From the NCBI RefSeq assembly GCF_011927795.1, contig NZ_JAATJJ010000001.1, positions 2,667,062 to 2,731,061 of the forward strand: a stretch of 64,000 nt of DNA. The letters are read 5' to 3'. This DNA comes from Saonia flava (lineage in GTDB: Bacteria; Bacteroidota; Bacteroidia; Flavobacteriales; Flavobacteriaceae). Position numbers and translations under genes: made by a program. Numbering within the stretch: the stretch's first letter is position 1; every line of letters starts with the position of its first letter. Shown piece after piece: positions 8,580 to 17,474 of the stretch. The notes beneath the pieces were generated by a model. The model was not told where the DNA came from, ran no database searches, and was given only the letters and a program-made list of their open reading frames with translations.

Positions 8580-9515
8580 TTATTTAGGAATATTTAAGGT
8601 TGCAACTATTTTGTTTCCTTGCTTCTTTAGTACTTTCTCAATTGGATTAACTAAATTTCTTATTATTTGCTCACCATTAGGGTCATCTATCAAGGCAACT
8701 AGAATATATCTTCTATTTGGATTTTTTCCCCAAACCAAAATAGAATCCGAATGATAGGTCTTCCAAGAACCAGATTTTCTAAATAATCGGGCATTGGGTG
8801 CAATTTTGTCCAAAGTATTTACAAACTTATGATGAAGCTCTGGGTTTTCCATAATGTCCAGCATTTGTTTGGATCGTTTTTCATTTACCAAACTTCCATT
8901 GGCCAACAAGTAGTAATATCTGCATACCTGGGTTACAGTTGCAGCATGACTCAAATTTTTCAATGGCTCCCTATTAGTGTCACCACCACCACCATAGCGC
9001 TTGCCTACCCATAGTCCCCCACCTTTTTCCTTATCATAAAATTCATATTTTGGGTCAGTCATAACAGCCTCTATTTTTTCATATCCTACCCTATCAATCA
9101 TTCGTGTAGAAGCTTCATTATTGGATTTGCTTATCATTAAACGCATATCTTTTTTTACATCAGGGGCTTCTATCAATTCTCCTTTTTCAATTGCATCCAT
9201 GGCGGCCAAAAGAATGGCAATTTTAGGTAAGCTGGCAGCATACATCATGTGGTTGCCATTTACTCTTGCAAAACGAACTTTTTCAGGGTTGCTTAAATCA
9301 ACAATGCCAATAGCCATTTTCTTTTCTGCTATAAGCTTGCTCCATTCGGAATGAGACATTAGTTCTTCTTCTAAACTACTTTGTAACGAATTGTCCAATA
9401 ATGTAGGCAATGGTCTTATTTTGGAACTGGTTACTTGTAAAGGCAATTCACTTTGGGCAATTAATCCAGTGGTTATTGTTAGTAAAAAAAGCAGTGTAAA
9501 AATGTTATATTTCAT
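8580..9515 (-). CDS. Exported serine hydrolase, class A beta-lactamase-like
   Basis: 311 residues with a signal peptide ending GLIAQ. Catalytic motifs of the beta-lactamase fold are complete: SLPK (Ser95, Lys98), SNN (131-133) and KSG (247-249). The size is close to class A enzymes, but there is no clear Glu166-type ExxLN omega loop. Deacylation as in true class A beta-lactamases is therefore doubtful, and a peptidase or transpeptidase-like role is possible. A glycine-rich loop (KRYGGGGDTN, near 172-181) lies between the second and third motifs. It converges on the other hydrolase with 77 bases between stops and is divergent from the PLP/DgcN/DgcA-like operon. The two hydrolases share the same motif set and probably a common origin. 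Confidence 0.82.
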   Translation of the reverse strand: MKYNIFTLLFLLTITTGLIAQSELPLQVTSSKIRPLPTLLDNSLQSSLEEELMSHSEWSKLIAEKKMAIGIVDLSNPEKVRFARVNGNHMMYAASLPKIAILLAAMDAIEKGELIEAPDVKKDMRLMISKSNNEASTRMIDRVGYEKIEAVMTDPKYEFYDKEKGGGLWVGKRYGGGGDTNREPLKNLSHAATVTQVCRYYYLLANGSLVNEKRSKQMLDIMENPELHHKFVNTLDKIAPNARLFRKSGSWKTYHSDSILVWGKNPNRRYILVALIDDPNGEQIIRNLVNPIEKVLKKQGNKIVATLNIPK

Positions 9516-9759
9516 ATGTTGTTACAATTACTCCAAAATGTAGTCAAAAGTATTGAATCTGAGGAATGGTTGTTTGTTAAATTTTTGATTGAACAGCTTG
9601 ACGATTAGTCCAATCAAATATAGGTTTTCCATAAAGTAGGCTAAAAATAATTGTTAAAATTTGCACTTTAAGAATCATAATAATACTAATTATGTACTAC
9701 CTTTTATGTAGGGTATTTTTTTAGCTTTTAAATGAATATTGAAAATAAAAACTGTGCAA

Positions 9760-10821
9760 ATGAACCTTAAAGATGGAGTGAGAACAGCCGAAAACAAGGT
9801 TTCTTCTGAAACTTTAAGGCTTAGTGCTTTTGTTCAGGATTTTGGTAACTCTTTGGTCGATAGGTTAGAATCCTATGAGGATATTATAAATCTTGAAATT
9901 GGTGATACAGGACTTAGCCGTGCAAAGACCATGGAAAGGGAGTTCGATATTCGTCAACTATATGTTAAATATGAAGGGGATAACCCAACGGGAACCCAAA
10001 AAGACCGCATTGCATTTGCCCAATTATATGATGCATTAAGAAGGGAATACAAGGTAGTTTCATTGGCTACTTGTGGTAATTATGGCGTAGCTGTTGCGCT
10101 TGCCGCTCAATTAGCCGGTATTACATGTAAAATATATATACCAGAGTCTTACAAGACGGATAGAATAGGCGAAATGATTTTACTAAACGCCGAAATTATT
10201 AGGTTGCCGGGAAGTTATGAGGATGTGGTAAAAAAAAGTAGCGAAATAGCATTGGATAAAGGGTGGTATGATGCAAATCCAGGTGGTACCAATACGCCAA
10301 TACAAATTTCTGCCTACTCGCAAATAGCATTTGAGATTTTTGAAGATTTGGGAGATGCTCCTAAATATTGTGCTGTTCCCGTTTCCAATGGTACTCTTAT
10401 TGCAGGTATTTTTAGGGGGTTTGTTAACTTGTATAAAAGAGGTAAAACTTCTAGAATACCAAAAATGATAGCTGCTTCATCCACACATAAAAACCCTATT
10501 ATTGAATCATTTATTCAAAATCTTGATTATTGTAGAGATTTAGATCCACAAAAAATTAGGGAAACTAAATACAATGAACCTTTGATCAATTGGCATAGCT
10601 TTGATGGCAACGAAGCGCTCTATGCCTTACGTGAATCTGGTGGTGAAGCATTTAATATAAGTGATGCTAAACTAAAACAAATGACAACGCTGTTGTTGAA
10701 GAAGGAGGGATATCGAATTTTGCCTGCAGCGACAGCTGGTCTTATAGCACTATTAGAATTGGATAAAGAGTTAAACTTTGAACCGGACCGCTTCATAGCA
10801 ATATTAACTGCTAAAAATTAA
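9760..10821 (+). CDS. PLP-dependent fold type II enzyme, threonine synthase-like
   Basis: 353 residues from the ATG at 9760; the frame stays open upstream to a TTG at 9739, but that adds no family sequence. The PLP Schiff-base lysine is in NPTGTQKDR (Lys88 when numbered from the TTG, Lys81 from the ATG). The TCGNYGVAVALAA segment that follows resembles the phosphate-binding loop region of threonine synthase and cysteate synthase. The N-terminal zinc-ribbon or helical domain of classical threonine synthases is missing. It is seven bases upstream of the DUF1611 gene and clearly in the same operon, so it probably acts on an amino acid or amino-acid derivative handled by the DgcN/epimerase-like pair. 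The exact reaction (elimination, beta-replacement, racemisation) cannot be read from the sequence. Confidence 0.85.
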   Translation: MNLKDGVRTAENKVSSETLRLSAFVQDFGNSLVDRLESYEDIINLEIGDTGLSRAKTMEREFDIRQLYVKYEGDNPTGTQKDRIAFAQLYDALRREYKVVSLATCGNYGVAVALAAQLAGITCKIYIPESYKTDRIGEMILLNAEIIRLPGSYEDVVKKSSEIALDKGWYDANPGGTNTPIQISAYSQIAFEIFEDLGDAPKYCAVPVSNGTLIAGIFRGFVNLYKRGKTSRIPKMIAASSTHKNPIIESFIQNLDYCRDLDPQKIRETKYNEPLINWHSFDGNEALYALRESGGEAFNISDAKLKQMTTLLLKKEGYRILPAATAGLIALLELDKELNFEPDRFIAILTAKN

Positions 10822-10828
10822 AAGAAAA

Positions 10829-11902
10829 ATGAGAAAAAGTATTGATGGTAGTGCCCTAGTGTACTCTGAAGGAGCATTTAATACGCCAAATGGTAAAACT
10901 GCACATGGCCTTGTAAGGTTTACGGAACGATATAATATATTGGGAGTATTGGATAGTGCATATGATGGTATGGATGCAGGGAGTGTTTTGGATGGAAAAC
11001 ATAATGGGATTCCAATTTTTGGTAATATTGATGATGCCTTAAAGGAACTTAAAGCTGTAGGCAAAAGTCCAAAATTTTTGGTCATGGGACTTGCGCCAGA
11101 TGGTGGGCGATTGCCTGATAATGCCAAAGGAGCTATTACAAAGGCCTTGGAAGTGGGGTTGAATATTGATAGTGGACTTCATGATTTTATATCCAACGAT
11201 GAAAACATAATGGCGATTGCCATAAAAAATAATTGTCAAATTCGGGATGTACGTAAAACCCCAGATAGGGATAAGCTTCATTTTTTCACGGGAGATATTG
11301 AAAAAGTGGATTGTCTTAAGTTGGCCGTACTGGGCACAGATTCAGCTTTAGGAAAAAGAACTACTGCTTGGATATTAACACATGCATTTAGAAAGGCAGG
11401 AAAGAAGGCAGAAATGATTGGAACAGGCCAAACAGCTTGGATGCAAGGAGCCAAATACTCCATGGTAATGGATAGTTGTATAAATGATTTTGTTTCTGGT
11501 GAAATTGAACATGCGGTTGTAAGTGCATGGAAAAACGAGAAACCAGATGTTATAATAATAGAAGGGCAGGGTAGTTTAATGAATCCGGCTTATCCTGGTG
11601 GTTTTGAGATTTTGGCAGCTGGAAGGCCAGATTTTGTTATTTTGCAACATGCCCCAAGCAGATTGGAGTATGATGGATTTCCAGGGTATAAAATGCATTC
11701 CTTATCTAAACAGATTAATGCCATAGAGGTGATTTCAGGAAAAAAAGTTATAGCAGTAACGGTTAATCATGAATCAATGAATGAAAATGAAATTATTCCC
11801 GCTTGCGACGCTATTACAAAAGAAACGGGACTGCCTGCCTTTGATGTTTTAAAGTTTGGTGCAGAGGAACTTATTAATTTATTGAAGGCAGAACTAAAAT
11901 GA
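10829..11902 (+). CDS. DUF1611 family protein, D-glutamate N-acetyltransferase (DgcN)-like
   Basis: 357 residues. An N-terminal Rossmann-like part (about 1-150) contains VMGLAPDGGRLP. The C-terminal P-loop domain has the Walker-A-like motif GTDSALGKRTT (169-179), then GTGQTAWMQG and IIEGQGSLMNPAYPGG. These are hallmarks of DUF1611. Members in marine proteobacteria have been assigned as DgcN, which N-acetylates D-glutamate before an enolase-superfamily enzyme (DgcA) racemises it (from memory of the literature). The gene's 3' end overlaps the start of exactly such an enzyme by four bases (ATGA), which supports a shared pathway. Here the substrate could instead be a D-Glu-containing peptide or another acidic D-amino acid. 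Cytoplasmic, with no signal peptide. Confidence 0.82.
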   Translation: MRKSIDGSALVYSEGAFNTPNGKTAHGLVRFTERYNILGVLDSAYDGMDAGSVLDGKHNGIPIFGNIDDALKELKAVGKSPKFLVMGLAPDGGRLPDNAKGAITKALEVGLNIDSGLHDFISNDENIMAIAIKNNCQIRDVRKTPDRDKLHFFTGDIEKVDCLKLAVLGTDSALGKRTTAWILTHAFRKAGKKAEMIGTGQTAWMQGAKYSMVMDSCINDFVSGEIEHAVVSAWKNEKPDVIIIEGQGSLMNPAYPGGFEILAAGRPDFVILQHAPSRLEYDGFPGYKMHSLSKQINAIEVISGKKVIAVTVNHESMNENEIIPACDAITKETGLPAFDVLKFGAEELINLLKAELK

Positions 11903-12957
11903 AGATAACCCATATATCCTATGAACGATTAGATTTAAAGTTATCTTCTCCCTATACCATAGCCTATGAAACTATATCTAAAACTACCAATTTTATACTG
12001 AAAATAGAAACAGAAGGAAAACTTGTGGGGTATGGATGTGCGGCACCTGACAAAATCGTAACAGGTGAAACCCCAGATGAACTTGAAATAGCAATCAACA
12101 CTATAATTACTGATTATCTAAAAGGTAAGGATGCTTCTTTCTATGCTCATATTTTGTGGGAATTAAAAGAGTTGTTGGGCAAAAAATCATCCGCTTTGGC
12201 TATGGTAGACATTGCTTTGCATGACCTATTTGCAAAAAAAGCAAAAGTTCAATTGTATAAGTTTTTAGGTGGCTATAGGAGTAGTATAGCTACAAGTATT
12301 ACTGTTGGTATTTTACCCTTAAAAGAAACTTTGGAACTGGCTCAAAACTATGTATCCAAAGGATTTTCCATTCTTAAAATTAAAGGTGGTTCCCATCTTG
12401 GAGAGGATATAGAAAAAATGATAAAATTACGGGAGAAACACCCAAATATTACTTTTAGGTTTGATGGTAACCAAGGGTATTCCGTGGTAGATTCAATTGC
12501 CTTTGTAAAGGCCACAAGTAGTGTTGGTATTGAGATATTTGAACAGCCAACAAAATTAGAAGTAGAAGAACGTTTAGGTAAGGTTACCGAGCAAGTTTCA
12601 ATTCCAGTTATGGCAGATGAAAGCTTAAAAACGTTGGGTGATGCCTTTCGTTTGGCACAGAATGAAAGGGTGGACATGGTAAATATAAAGCTTATGAAAG
12701 TAGGTGGGATAATGGCGGGTATGCATATTAATTCTGTTGCAAAATCTGCTAATATAGATGCAATGGTAGGTTGTATTGATGAGTGTGGATTGGGTATTGC
12801 CGCAGGCCTTCATTTTGCATTGTCAAGACCAAATATTTTATATGCGGACTTAGATGGACATTTGGACATCATAGATGATCCTTATCACAAAATGTTTAAA
12901 TTGGAAAATGGTATAATGTATCCAAATGATACTTTTGGTTTGGGCATGTTTGTTTAA
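11899..12957 (+). CDS. Enolase-superfamily dipeptide epimerase / DgcA-like racemase
   Basis: 352 residues, muconate-lactonising subgroup. Catalytic residues are visible in order: LKIKGG (Lys160, Lys162), metal ligands Asp189 (RFDGN), Glu215 (FEQP) and Asp240 (MADES), and the second-face lysine Lys264 in NIKLMKVGG. This is the pattern of L-Ala-D/L-Glu epimerase, which recycles murein peptides, and also of DgcA, which racemises N-acetyl-D-glutamate. It overlaps the DUF1611 gene by four bases, so translation is coupled. With DUF1611 next door the DgcA role is attractive, but most flavobacterial relatives are annotated as dipeptide epimerases; sequence alone does not settle which. Cytoplasmic. 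Confidence 0.88.
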   Translation: MKITHISYERLDLKLSSPYTIAYETISKTTNFILKIETEGKLVGYGCAAPDKIVTGETPDELEIAINTIITDYLKGKDASFYAHILWELKELLGKKSSALAMVDIALHDLFAKKAKVQLYKFLGGYRSSIATSITVGILPLKETLELAQNYVSKGFSILKIKGGSHLGEDIEKMIKLREKHPNITFRFDGNQGYSVVDSIAFVKATSSVGIEIFEQPTKLEVEERLGKVTEQVSIPVMADESLKTLGDAFRLAQNERVDMVNIKLMKVGGIMAGMHINSVAKSANIDAMVGCIDECGLGIAAGLHFALSRPNILYADLDGHLDIIDDPYHKMFKLENGIMYPNDTFGLGMFV

Positions 12958-13023
12958 TATTAAAGTCAATTAACCACTATATGGGGTTTGCTTATTATAA
13001 AGTTAAAATTAAATTCATTATAC

Positions 13024-13830
13024 ATGAAATTTACAAATAGGACGGTATACACCTTATTAATTGCTTTGTGCCTTATTGGCTTTTGGGTGTTTGAGAATTT
13101 TTACACCCCAGATTTATATTCAGCGCCAGATGGAGAGGCTTCAAAGACAGAAATGAACGAAATGTTTTTGCCAAGTTCAACAACTGGAGCAATAGTTCAC
13201 CATGATCATTTCTCTCTTTCTTATCATGAAAAATATGAGCAAGCAGAATGGGTTGCTTATGTGCTCAGAAAAAACCACCTAACATATGATGATCGGGAGA
13301 GGCCCTATTTTATTGAAGACCCAAAGGTGAAAACAAAATCAGCAGATTGGCGCAATTATAAAAGGTCTGGATATGACCGTGGACATTTATGTCCAGCGGG
13401 TGATAGACGGTTTTCCGAATATGCCTATAATGAAACATTTTATACTAGCAATATTAGCCCACAAGACAGGGACTTTAATGCAGGAGTATGGAATAGATTA
13501 GAGATGCAAGTACGGCAGTGGGCCAAAAAATATGGGGATATACAGGTTGTAACCGGTGGTATTTTAGAGAAAGGGTTGTGGACTATTGGAGAAGAGGATG
13601 TCGCAATTCCCAAATATTATTATAAAATTGTTAGCAGAGGGAATGTAAAAAACCCAAAAGTATTGGCATTTTTAATTCCGCATGAAGAAAGTACAAGCTC
13701 ATTGAAAAATTTTGTTGTTACTGTTGATGAATTGGAAAGAATGACCAAAATTGATTTTTTTGAAAAAATGCCGGATGCCTTGGAGAGTAAATTTGAAGCC
13801 GGGAAAAAAACCAATAACTGGAAATTTTAA
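13024..13830 (+). CDS. Exported DNA/RNA non-specific endonuclease
   Basis: 268 residues from the ATG at 13024, which begins a membrane-spanning or signal segment (TVYTLLIALCLIGFWVF). An upstream ATG at 12988 would add 12 residues before the signal and is less likely. The beta-beta-alpha metal nuclease motif DRGHLCPAGDRR is present, with the general-base His121. The downstream Asn-containing NISPQ and the WNRLE segment supply the metal ligand of NUC1/Serratia-type nucleases. It probably degrades extracellular or periplasmic nucleic acid for nutrient recovery. It lies 66 bases after the epimerase gene and converges on rodA, sharing the TTAA at 13827-13830 as both stop codons. Confidence 0.9.
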   Translation: MKFTNRTVYTLLIALCLIGFWVFENFYTPDLYSAPDGEASKTEMNEMFLPSSTTGAIVHHDHFSLSYHEKYEQAEWVAYVLRKNHLTYDDRERPYFIEDPKVKTKSADWRNYKRSGYDRGHLCPAGDRRFSEYAYNETFYTSNISPQDRDFNAGVWNRLEMQVRQWAKKYGDIQVVTGGILEKGLWTIGEEDVAIPKYYYKIVSRGNVKNPKVLAFLIPHEESTSSLKNFVVTVDELERMTKIDFFEKMPDALESKFEAGKKTNNWKF

Positions 13831-15110
13831 TGCCATTCATTTAATCTATTTGTATCCAGTTTTAAGAGTACAAAAAGTAATATTGAAAAGCCCAGCATGC
13901 TAGATCCCCCGTAGCTAAAAAAAGGAAGGGGAATTCCAATAGTTGGAAGGATGCCGATCACCATCCCAATATTTATGAAATAATGGAAAAGTAGTATTGA
14001 GATAACACCATACCCATACATTCGATTAAAAGCTGATTTCTGCCGTTCCGCTATATGAACTAGGCGTAATAATAACAATGTAAAAAGAATAATTACTGTA
14101 GCCGTTCCCACAAAGCCCCATTCCTCTCCCACGGTGCTAAAAATATAATCCGAATGCTGTTCCGGGACAAAATCCCCCTTTGTACGCGTTCCTTCCAGAA
14201 AACCCTTTCCAAAGAAACCTCCAGATTCGATTGCCTTTTCCGATTGATAGGTGTTGTAGCCAATGGATTTTCTAATTTCTTCCAATTTGTCAGGGTCTTT
14301 TTCCAAGCGAAGCCACAAACCAAATCGGTCTCTATGGCGCTGTTCAAAAACATTGTTAAACACAAAATTCACAGAAAGTGAGAATATTATGGTAGCAAGA
14401 AAAAATAAGACCACTGGAAATATTGGGACTTTAAAAGTTGCTTTCTTAAAAAAGAAGAAAAGAATAATGATAAGGGCCAATCCAATCCCGACCCATATAG
14501 TACCATACATCAAAGTCGTTACAAAAATGAGAATCAAAACGAGTCCAATCCCCAGATAAAATAGGGGGACTCCCTCTCTGAAAAGCACAAATATTAAAGC
14601 AAGAAATACCAAAGCACTTCCGGGATCTGGCTGTGGAATAATTAATAGGGCAGGGATAAAAATAATTAGGAATGCATAAAGTTGGTGCTTGCCTCTTTTA
14701 ATATCTGTTTGTATATCACTAAGGTATTTTGCCAAAGCCAAAGCCGTTGCCACCTTGGCAAGTTCTGAAGGCTGAAAATTAAAAAAACCTAAATTATACC
14801 AAGATGTGGCACCTGCCACGGTTTTTCCAAAAACAAAAAGACCTAAAAGAGATGCTATTGCGATAATGTAAAGTAGGCCAGAAAAACGTTCGAAAAAATT
14901 GGTTTCAAGAGCGAGAATCACAATTATCACCAAAAAACTAAGTCCAATGAAAAACAATTGCTTGCCATACAGTTCGCTGAAGTCAAGTATAGATAAGCTG
15001 TCTTCTGAAAATGTACTGGAATAAATATTTAGCCAACCTATGCTTGTTAATAAGAGATAAAGTAAAATGGTGAACCAGTCTATTCTTTTAAGGACACTTT
15101 TACCAAACAT
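13827..15110 (-). CDS. rodA: Rod shape-determining SEDS peptidoglycan glycosyltransferase RodA
   Basis: 427 residues, about ten membrane segments, SEDS family. It polymerises glycan strands from lipid II for lateral wall growth together with PBP2. Family features seen include the W-Y-N-L-G-F segment followed by FQPSELAKVATALALAKYL, and the PTIGIPLPFFSYGGSSM stretch near the C-terminus. The large loop (about residues 240-320) between membrane segments contains the conserved FGKGFLEGTRT sequence. The start overlaps the end of the PBP2 gene by 11 bases, and it is the last gene of the mreB-mreC-mreD-mrdA-rodA operon. Its stop is shared in opposite orientation with the nuclease gene. Confidence 0.97.
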   Translation of the reverse strand: MFGKSVLKRIDWFTILLYLLLTSIGWLNIYSSTFSEDSLSILDFSELYGKQLFFIGLSFLVIIVILALETNFFERFSGLLYIIAIASLLGLFVFGKTVAGATSWYNLGFFNFQPSELAKVATALALAKYLSDIQTDIKRGKHQLYAFLIIFIPALLIIPQPDPGSALVFLALIFVLFREGVPLFYLGIGLVLILIFVTTLMYGTIWVGIGLALIIILFFFFKKATFKVPIFPVVLFFLATIIFSLSVNFVFNNVFEQRHRDRFGLWLRLEKDPDKLEEIRKSIGYNTYQSEKAIESGGFFGKGFLEGTRTKGDFVPEQHSDYIFSTVGEEWGFVGTATVIILFTLLLLRLVHIAERQKSAFNRMYGYGVISILLFHYFINIGMVIGILPTIGIPLPFFSYGGSSMLGFSILLFVLLKLDTNRLNEWH

Positions 15111-16968
15111 ACTCGTTTATCTTAAACGGTTGCCCACTATAAGGTTTGGCGTATTCATGCTCCAAAGTCTTTTCTAACATTCTCTGCTCCAAATCTTTTC
15201 TTGTAATCTCTCCTTTCAAATATTTTTCTATTAATAGAGAGGCAATATGCCCTGCATATCTGGAGCCAAAATATCCATTTTCTATATATACTGCTATAGC
15301 TATTTTTGGATTGTCTACTGGGGCAAAAGCAACAAATACGGAATGATCGGTGAGTTGTGTCCTTACACTATCAATTTTTGTAAAATTTTCAACTGTACCT
15401 GTTTTTCCTGCAATATCTATTCCATCTATACGAAGCCTATTGGCCGTTCCATGTTTGTACACATTGGCCATGCCTTCAATGATAGGTTCAAAATGTTCCT
15501 TGTCTATGGTAGTATACTTACGTTGAGTAAAATTTGGAATGTCTATATCGTCGTCTCCAATTTTTTTGATTACATGTGGAGTGTAATAATATCCCCTATT
15601 GGCTATAGCCGCAGTCATATTAGCCAATTGGATAGGTGTTGCAGCAACCTCACCTTGCCCAATGGAATTAGAAATTATAAAGGATGAGGACCAGCGGCCA
15701 TCACCATAAACATTATCATAATATTTTTTGCTGGGGATTCTACCAGGGGCACCTGTATAAATATCGGACCCTAAATAACCACCCAGTCCAAAACTTTTCA
15801 TGTGCTTTTCCCAAACATCCATGCCCTCATCTGTTGTGGGGTATTTATCATAGATTCTTCTAAAGGTGTGTGCAAAGTATGCATTGCAAGACTTATATAT
15901 TCCTGAATTCATATCTCGTAGACCACCACCACAGTGGCAACCTCTTTTAATATTACCCACATAAAAGCCATTATAGCACCTAACTTTGGTGTCAGAGGTC
16001 ATAACACCTTCCTGTAGGGCAACAAGTGCATTAAGGGTTTTAAATGGAGAGCCAGGAGAAGGCTGCGCCAAGATAGAACGGTCCCATGTAGGTTTTGCAA
16101 TGGAATCATAATACAATTTTGTATAATTTTTGGAGCGTTCCCTGCCTACCAAAAGGGAGGGGTTGTATGTAGGTCCAGAAATCATGGCCAGTATTTCCCC
16201 GGACTCTGGCTCAATGGCAACAATTCCTCCACGCTTGCCATGCATTAGTTTTTCCCCATATTCCTGTAATACCTTATCCAAGGTAATTCGGATATCTTTT
16301 CCTTGTTTGGGAAGTGTATCCAATGTTCCTTCCTTATAAGGCCCTATATCCCTATTAAAGCGATCTTTCTGTATTAATTGAACTCCTTTTTTGCCCCTTA
16401 AAATGCTTTCGTATTGTTTTTCAATACCAGTTCTTCCCGTAAGTTCACCCGCTATGTAATACGTGTTTTTTGCCAAGTCACTATCGTTTACCTCACTAAT
16501 ATATCCTAAAACGTTGGCGGCACTGTGTGTTACATAATCCCTTAAGGATCTCTTTTGAATATAGAAACCTTCATATTTTCTCATTTTCTCTTGAAGCCCT
16601 GCATAATCTTCTTTCGACAATTGAGGGACCAAAACAGAAGGCAATCTGGGAGAATATACTTTCGCTTTCTTTAATTTTAAAATAAATTGTTCTTTGTTAA
16701 TTCCCAGTAGACTGCAAAACTCCATAGTGTCCAGTGGTTCTACCTCCCTTGGTATAACCATTACATCATATGCAGGTTGGTTGGCGACCATAAGTTCCCC
16801 ATTGCGGTCATAAATATACCCGCGTTCTGGATAGTCGTATATCGCTTTTACAGCAGTATCTTCAAGAATTTGATTAGGGGAAAAACTAAATACCTGTAAA
16901 TATGATAGTCTACCAATAAAGGTAATCCCAATAATGATGATAATGGAGGATAATAAAAACTTCTTCAT
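15100..16968 (-). CDS. mrdA: Penicillin-binding protein 2 (elongasome transpeptidase)
   Basis: 622 residues: an N-terminal membrane anchor (about 5-25), a non-catalytic PBP dimerisation domain, then a transpeptidase domain. Active-site motifs are SPFK (Ser307, Lys310), SCN (360-362) and KTGT (from Lys522). It cross-links peptidoglycan during cell elongation as the partner of RodA. Three Cys (331, 344, 346) cluster between the SxxK and SxN motifs with a neighbouring His, in the region where E. coli PBP2 has been reported to bind a metal, so a zinc site is possible (inferred). The ATG overlaps the mreD stop by one base. Confidence 0.97.
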   Translation of the reverse strand: MKKFLLSSIIIIIGITFIGRLSYLQVFSFSPNQILEDTAVKAIYDYPERGYIYDRNGELMVANQPAYDVMVIPREVEPLDTMEFCSLLGINKEQFILKLKKAKVYSPRLPSVLVPQLSKEDYAGLQEKMRKYEGFYIQKRSLRDYVTHSAANVLGYISEVNDSDLAKNTYYIAGELTGRTGIEKQYESILRGKKGVQLIQKDRFNRDIGPYKEGTLDTLPKQGKDIRITLDKVLQEYGEKLMHGKRGGIVAIEPESGEILAMISGPTYNPSLLVGRERSKNYTKLYYDSIAKPTWDRSILAQPSPGSPFKTLNALVALQEGVMTSDTKVRCYNGFYVGNIKRGCHCGGGLRDMNSGIYKSCNAYFAHTFRRIYDKYPTTDEGMDVWEKHMKSFGLGGYLGSDIYTGAPGRIPSKKYYDNVYGDGRWSSSFIISNSIGQGEVAATPIQLANMTAAIANRGYYYTPHVIKKIGDDDIDIPNFTQRKYTTIDKEHFEPIIEGMANVYKHGTANRLRIDGIDIAGKTGTVENFTKIDSVRTQLTDHSVFVAFAPVDNPKIAIAVYIENGYFGSRYAGHIASLLIEKYLKGEITRKDLEQRMLEKTLEHEYAKPYSGQPFKINEYVW

Positions 16969-17474
16969 TATTTTTCAACTTTAAAAAGCAGACTTAAGAG
17001 AATACACATTAAAAATGTACCGCAAAAAGTAACTATTATTTTCTTTAAAATTAATAAAGCATTTGAAAAGCTTAAAATTTCCAATGAAAAGAAAACAATA
17101 TGGTGTATTATAATCAATAACGCTAAAAAGGTAATTTGTTGTGCCTTTGTTGCGCTACTTATTCTAAAGCTTTGGAACTCGTAGTTGACCCCAAAAACAA
17201 ATCTCATTAGGGAGGGTCTTAAAAAAGCAATAGTAACTGTAGCTGCTGTGTGCAGTGCTAGGGTGTCTGAAAATATATCCACAAACAACCCTAAAAGAAA
17301 AGCAATAACAATAAAAGCCCCTTTGTTCTCCTTAATGGGATACCAATACAAGAATAAAATATAAACAAATGGATTTATATAACCCAAAAAATTTAATTTA
17401 TTGAATACTAATACCTGAACCAAAACAAGTAAGACAAACCTAAGGATGTTTATAAAGTAAAAATTACTGAACAT
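16968..17474 (-). CDS. mreD: Rod shape-determining membrane protein MreD
   Basis: 168 residues and very hydrophobic, with about five membrane segments, in the standard place between mreC and the PBP2 gene. MreD is a poorly conserved integral membrane partner of MreC that helps position the wall-elongation complex. The assignment rests on size, hydrophobic profile, the LFVDIFSDTLALHTAA segment and strict gene order. It overlaps mreC by 11 bases and the PBP2 gene by one, so expression is tightly coupled. Confidence 0.9.
   Translation of the reverse strand: MFSNFYFINILRFVLLVLVQVLVFNKLNFLGYINPFVYILFLYWYPIKENKGAFIVIAFLLGLFVDIFSDTLALHTAATVTIAFLRPSLMRFVFGVNYEFQSFRISSATKAQQITFLALLIIIHHIVFFSLEILSFSNALLILKKIIVTFCGTFLMCILLSLLFKVEK

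Noticed and set aside
9739-9760. TTG start seven codons upstream for the PLP enzyme
   Set aside because: The ATG at 9760 is in frame and close to the first family residues; the extra residues have no support.
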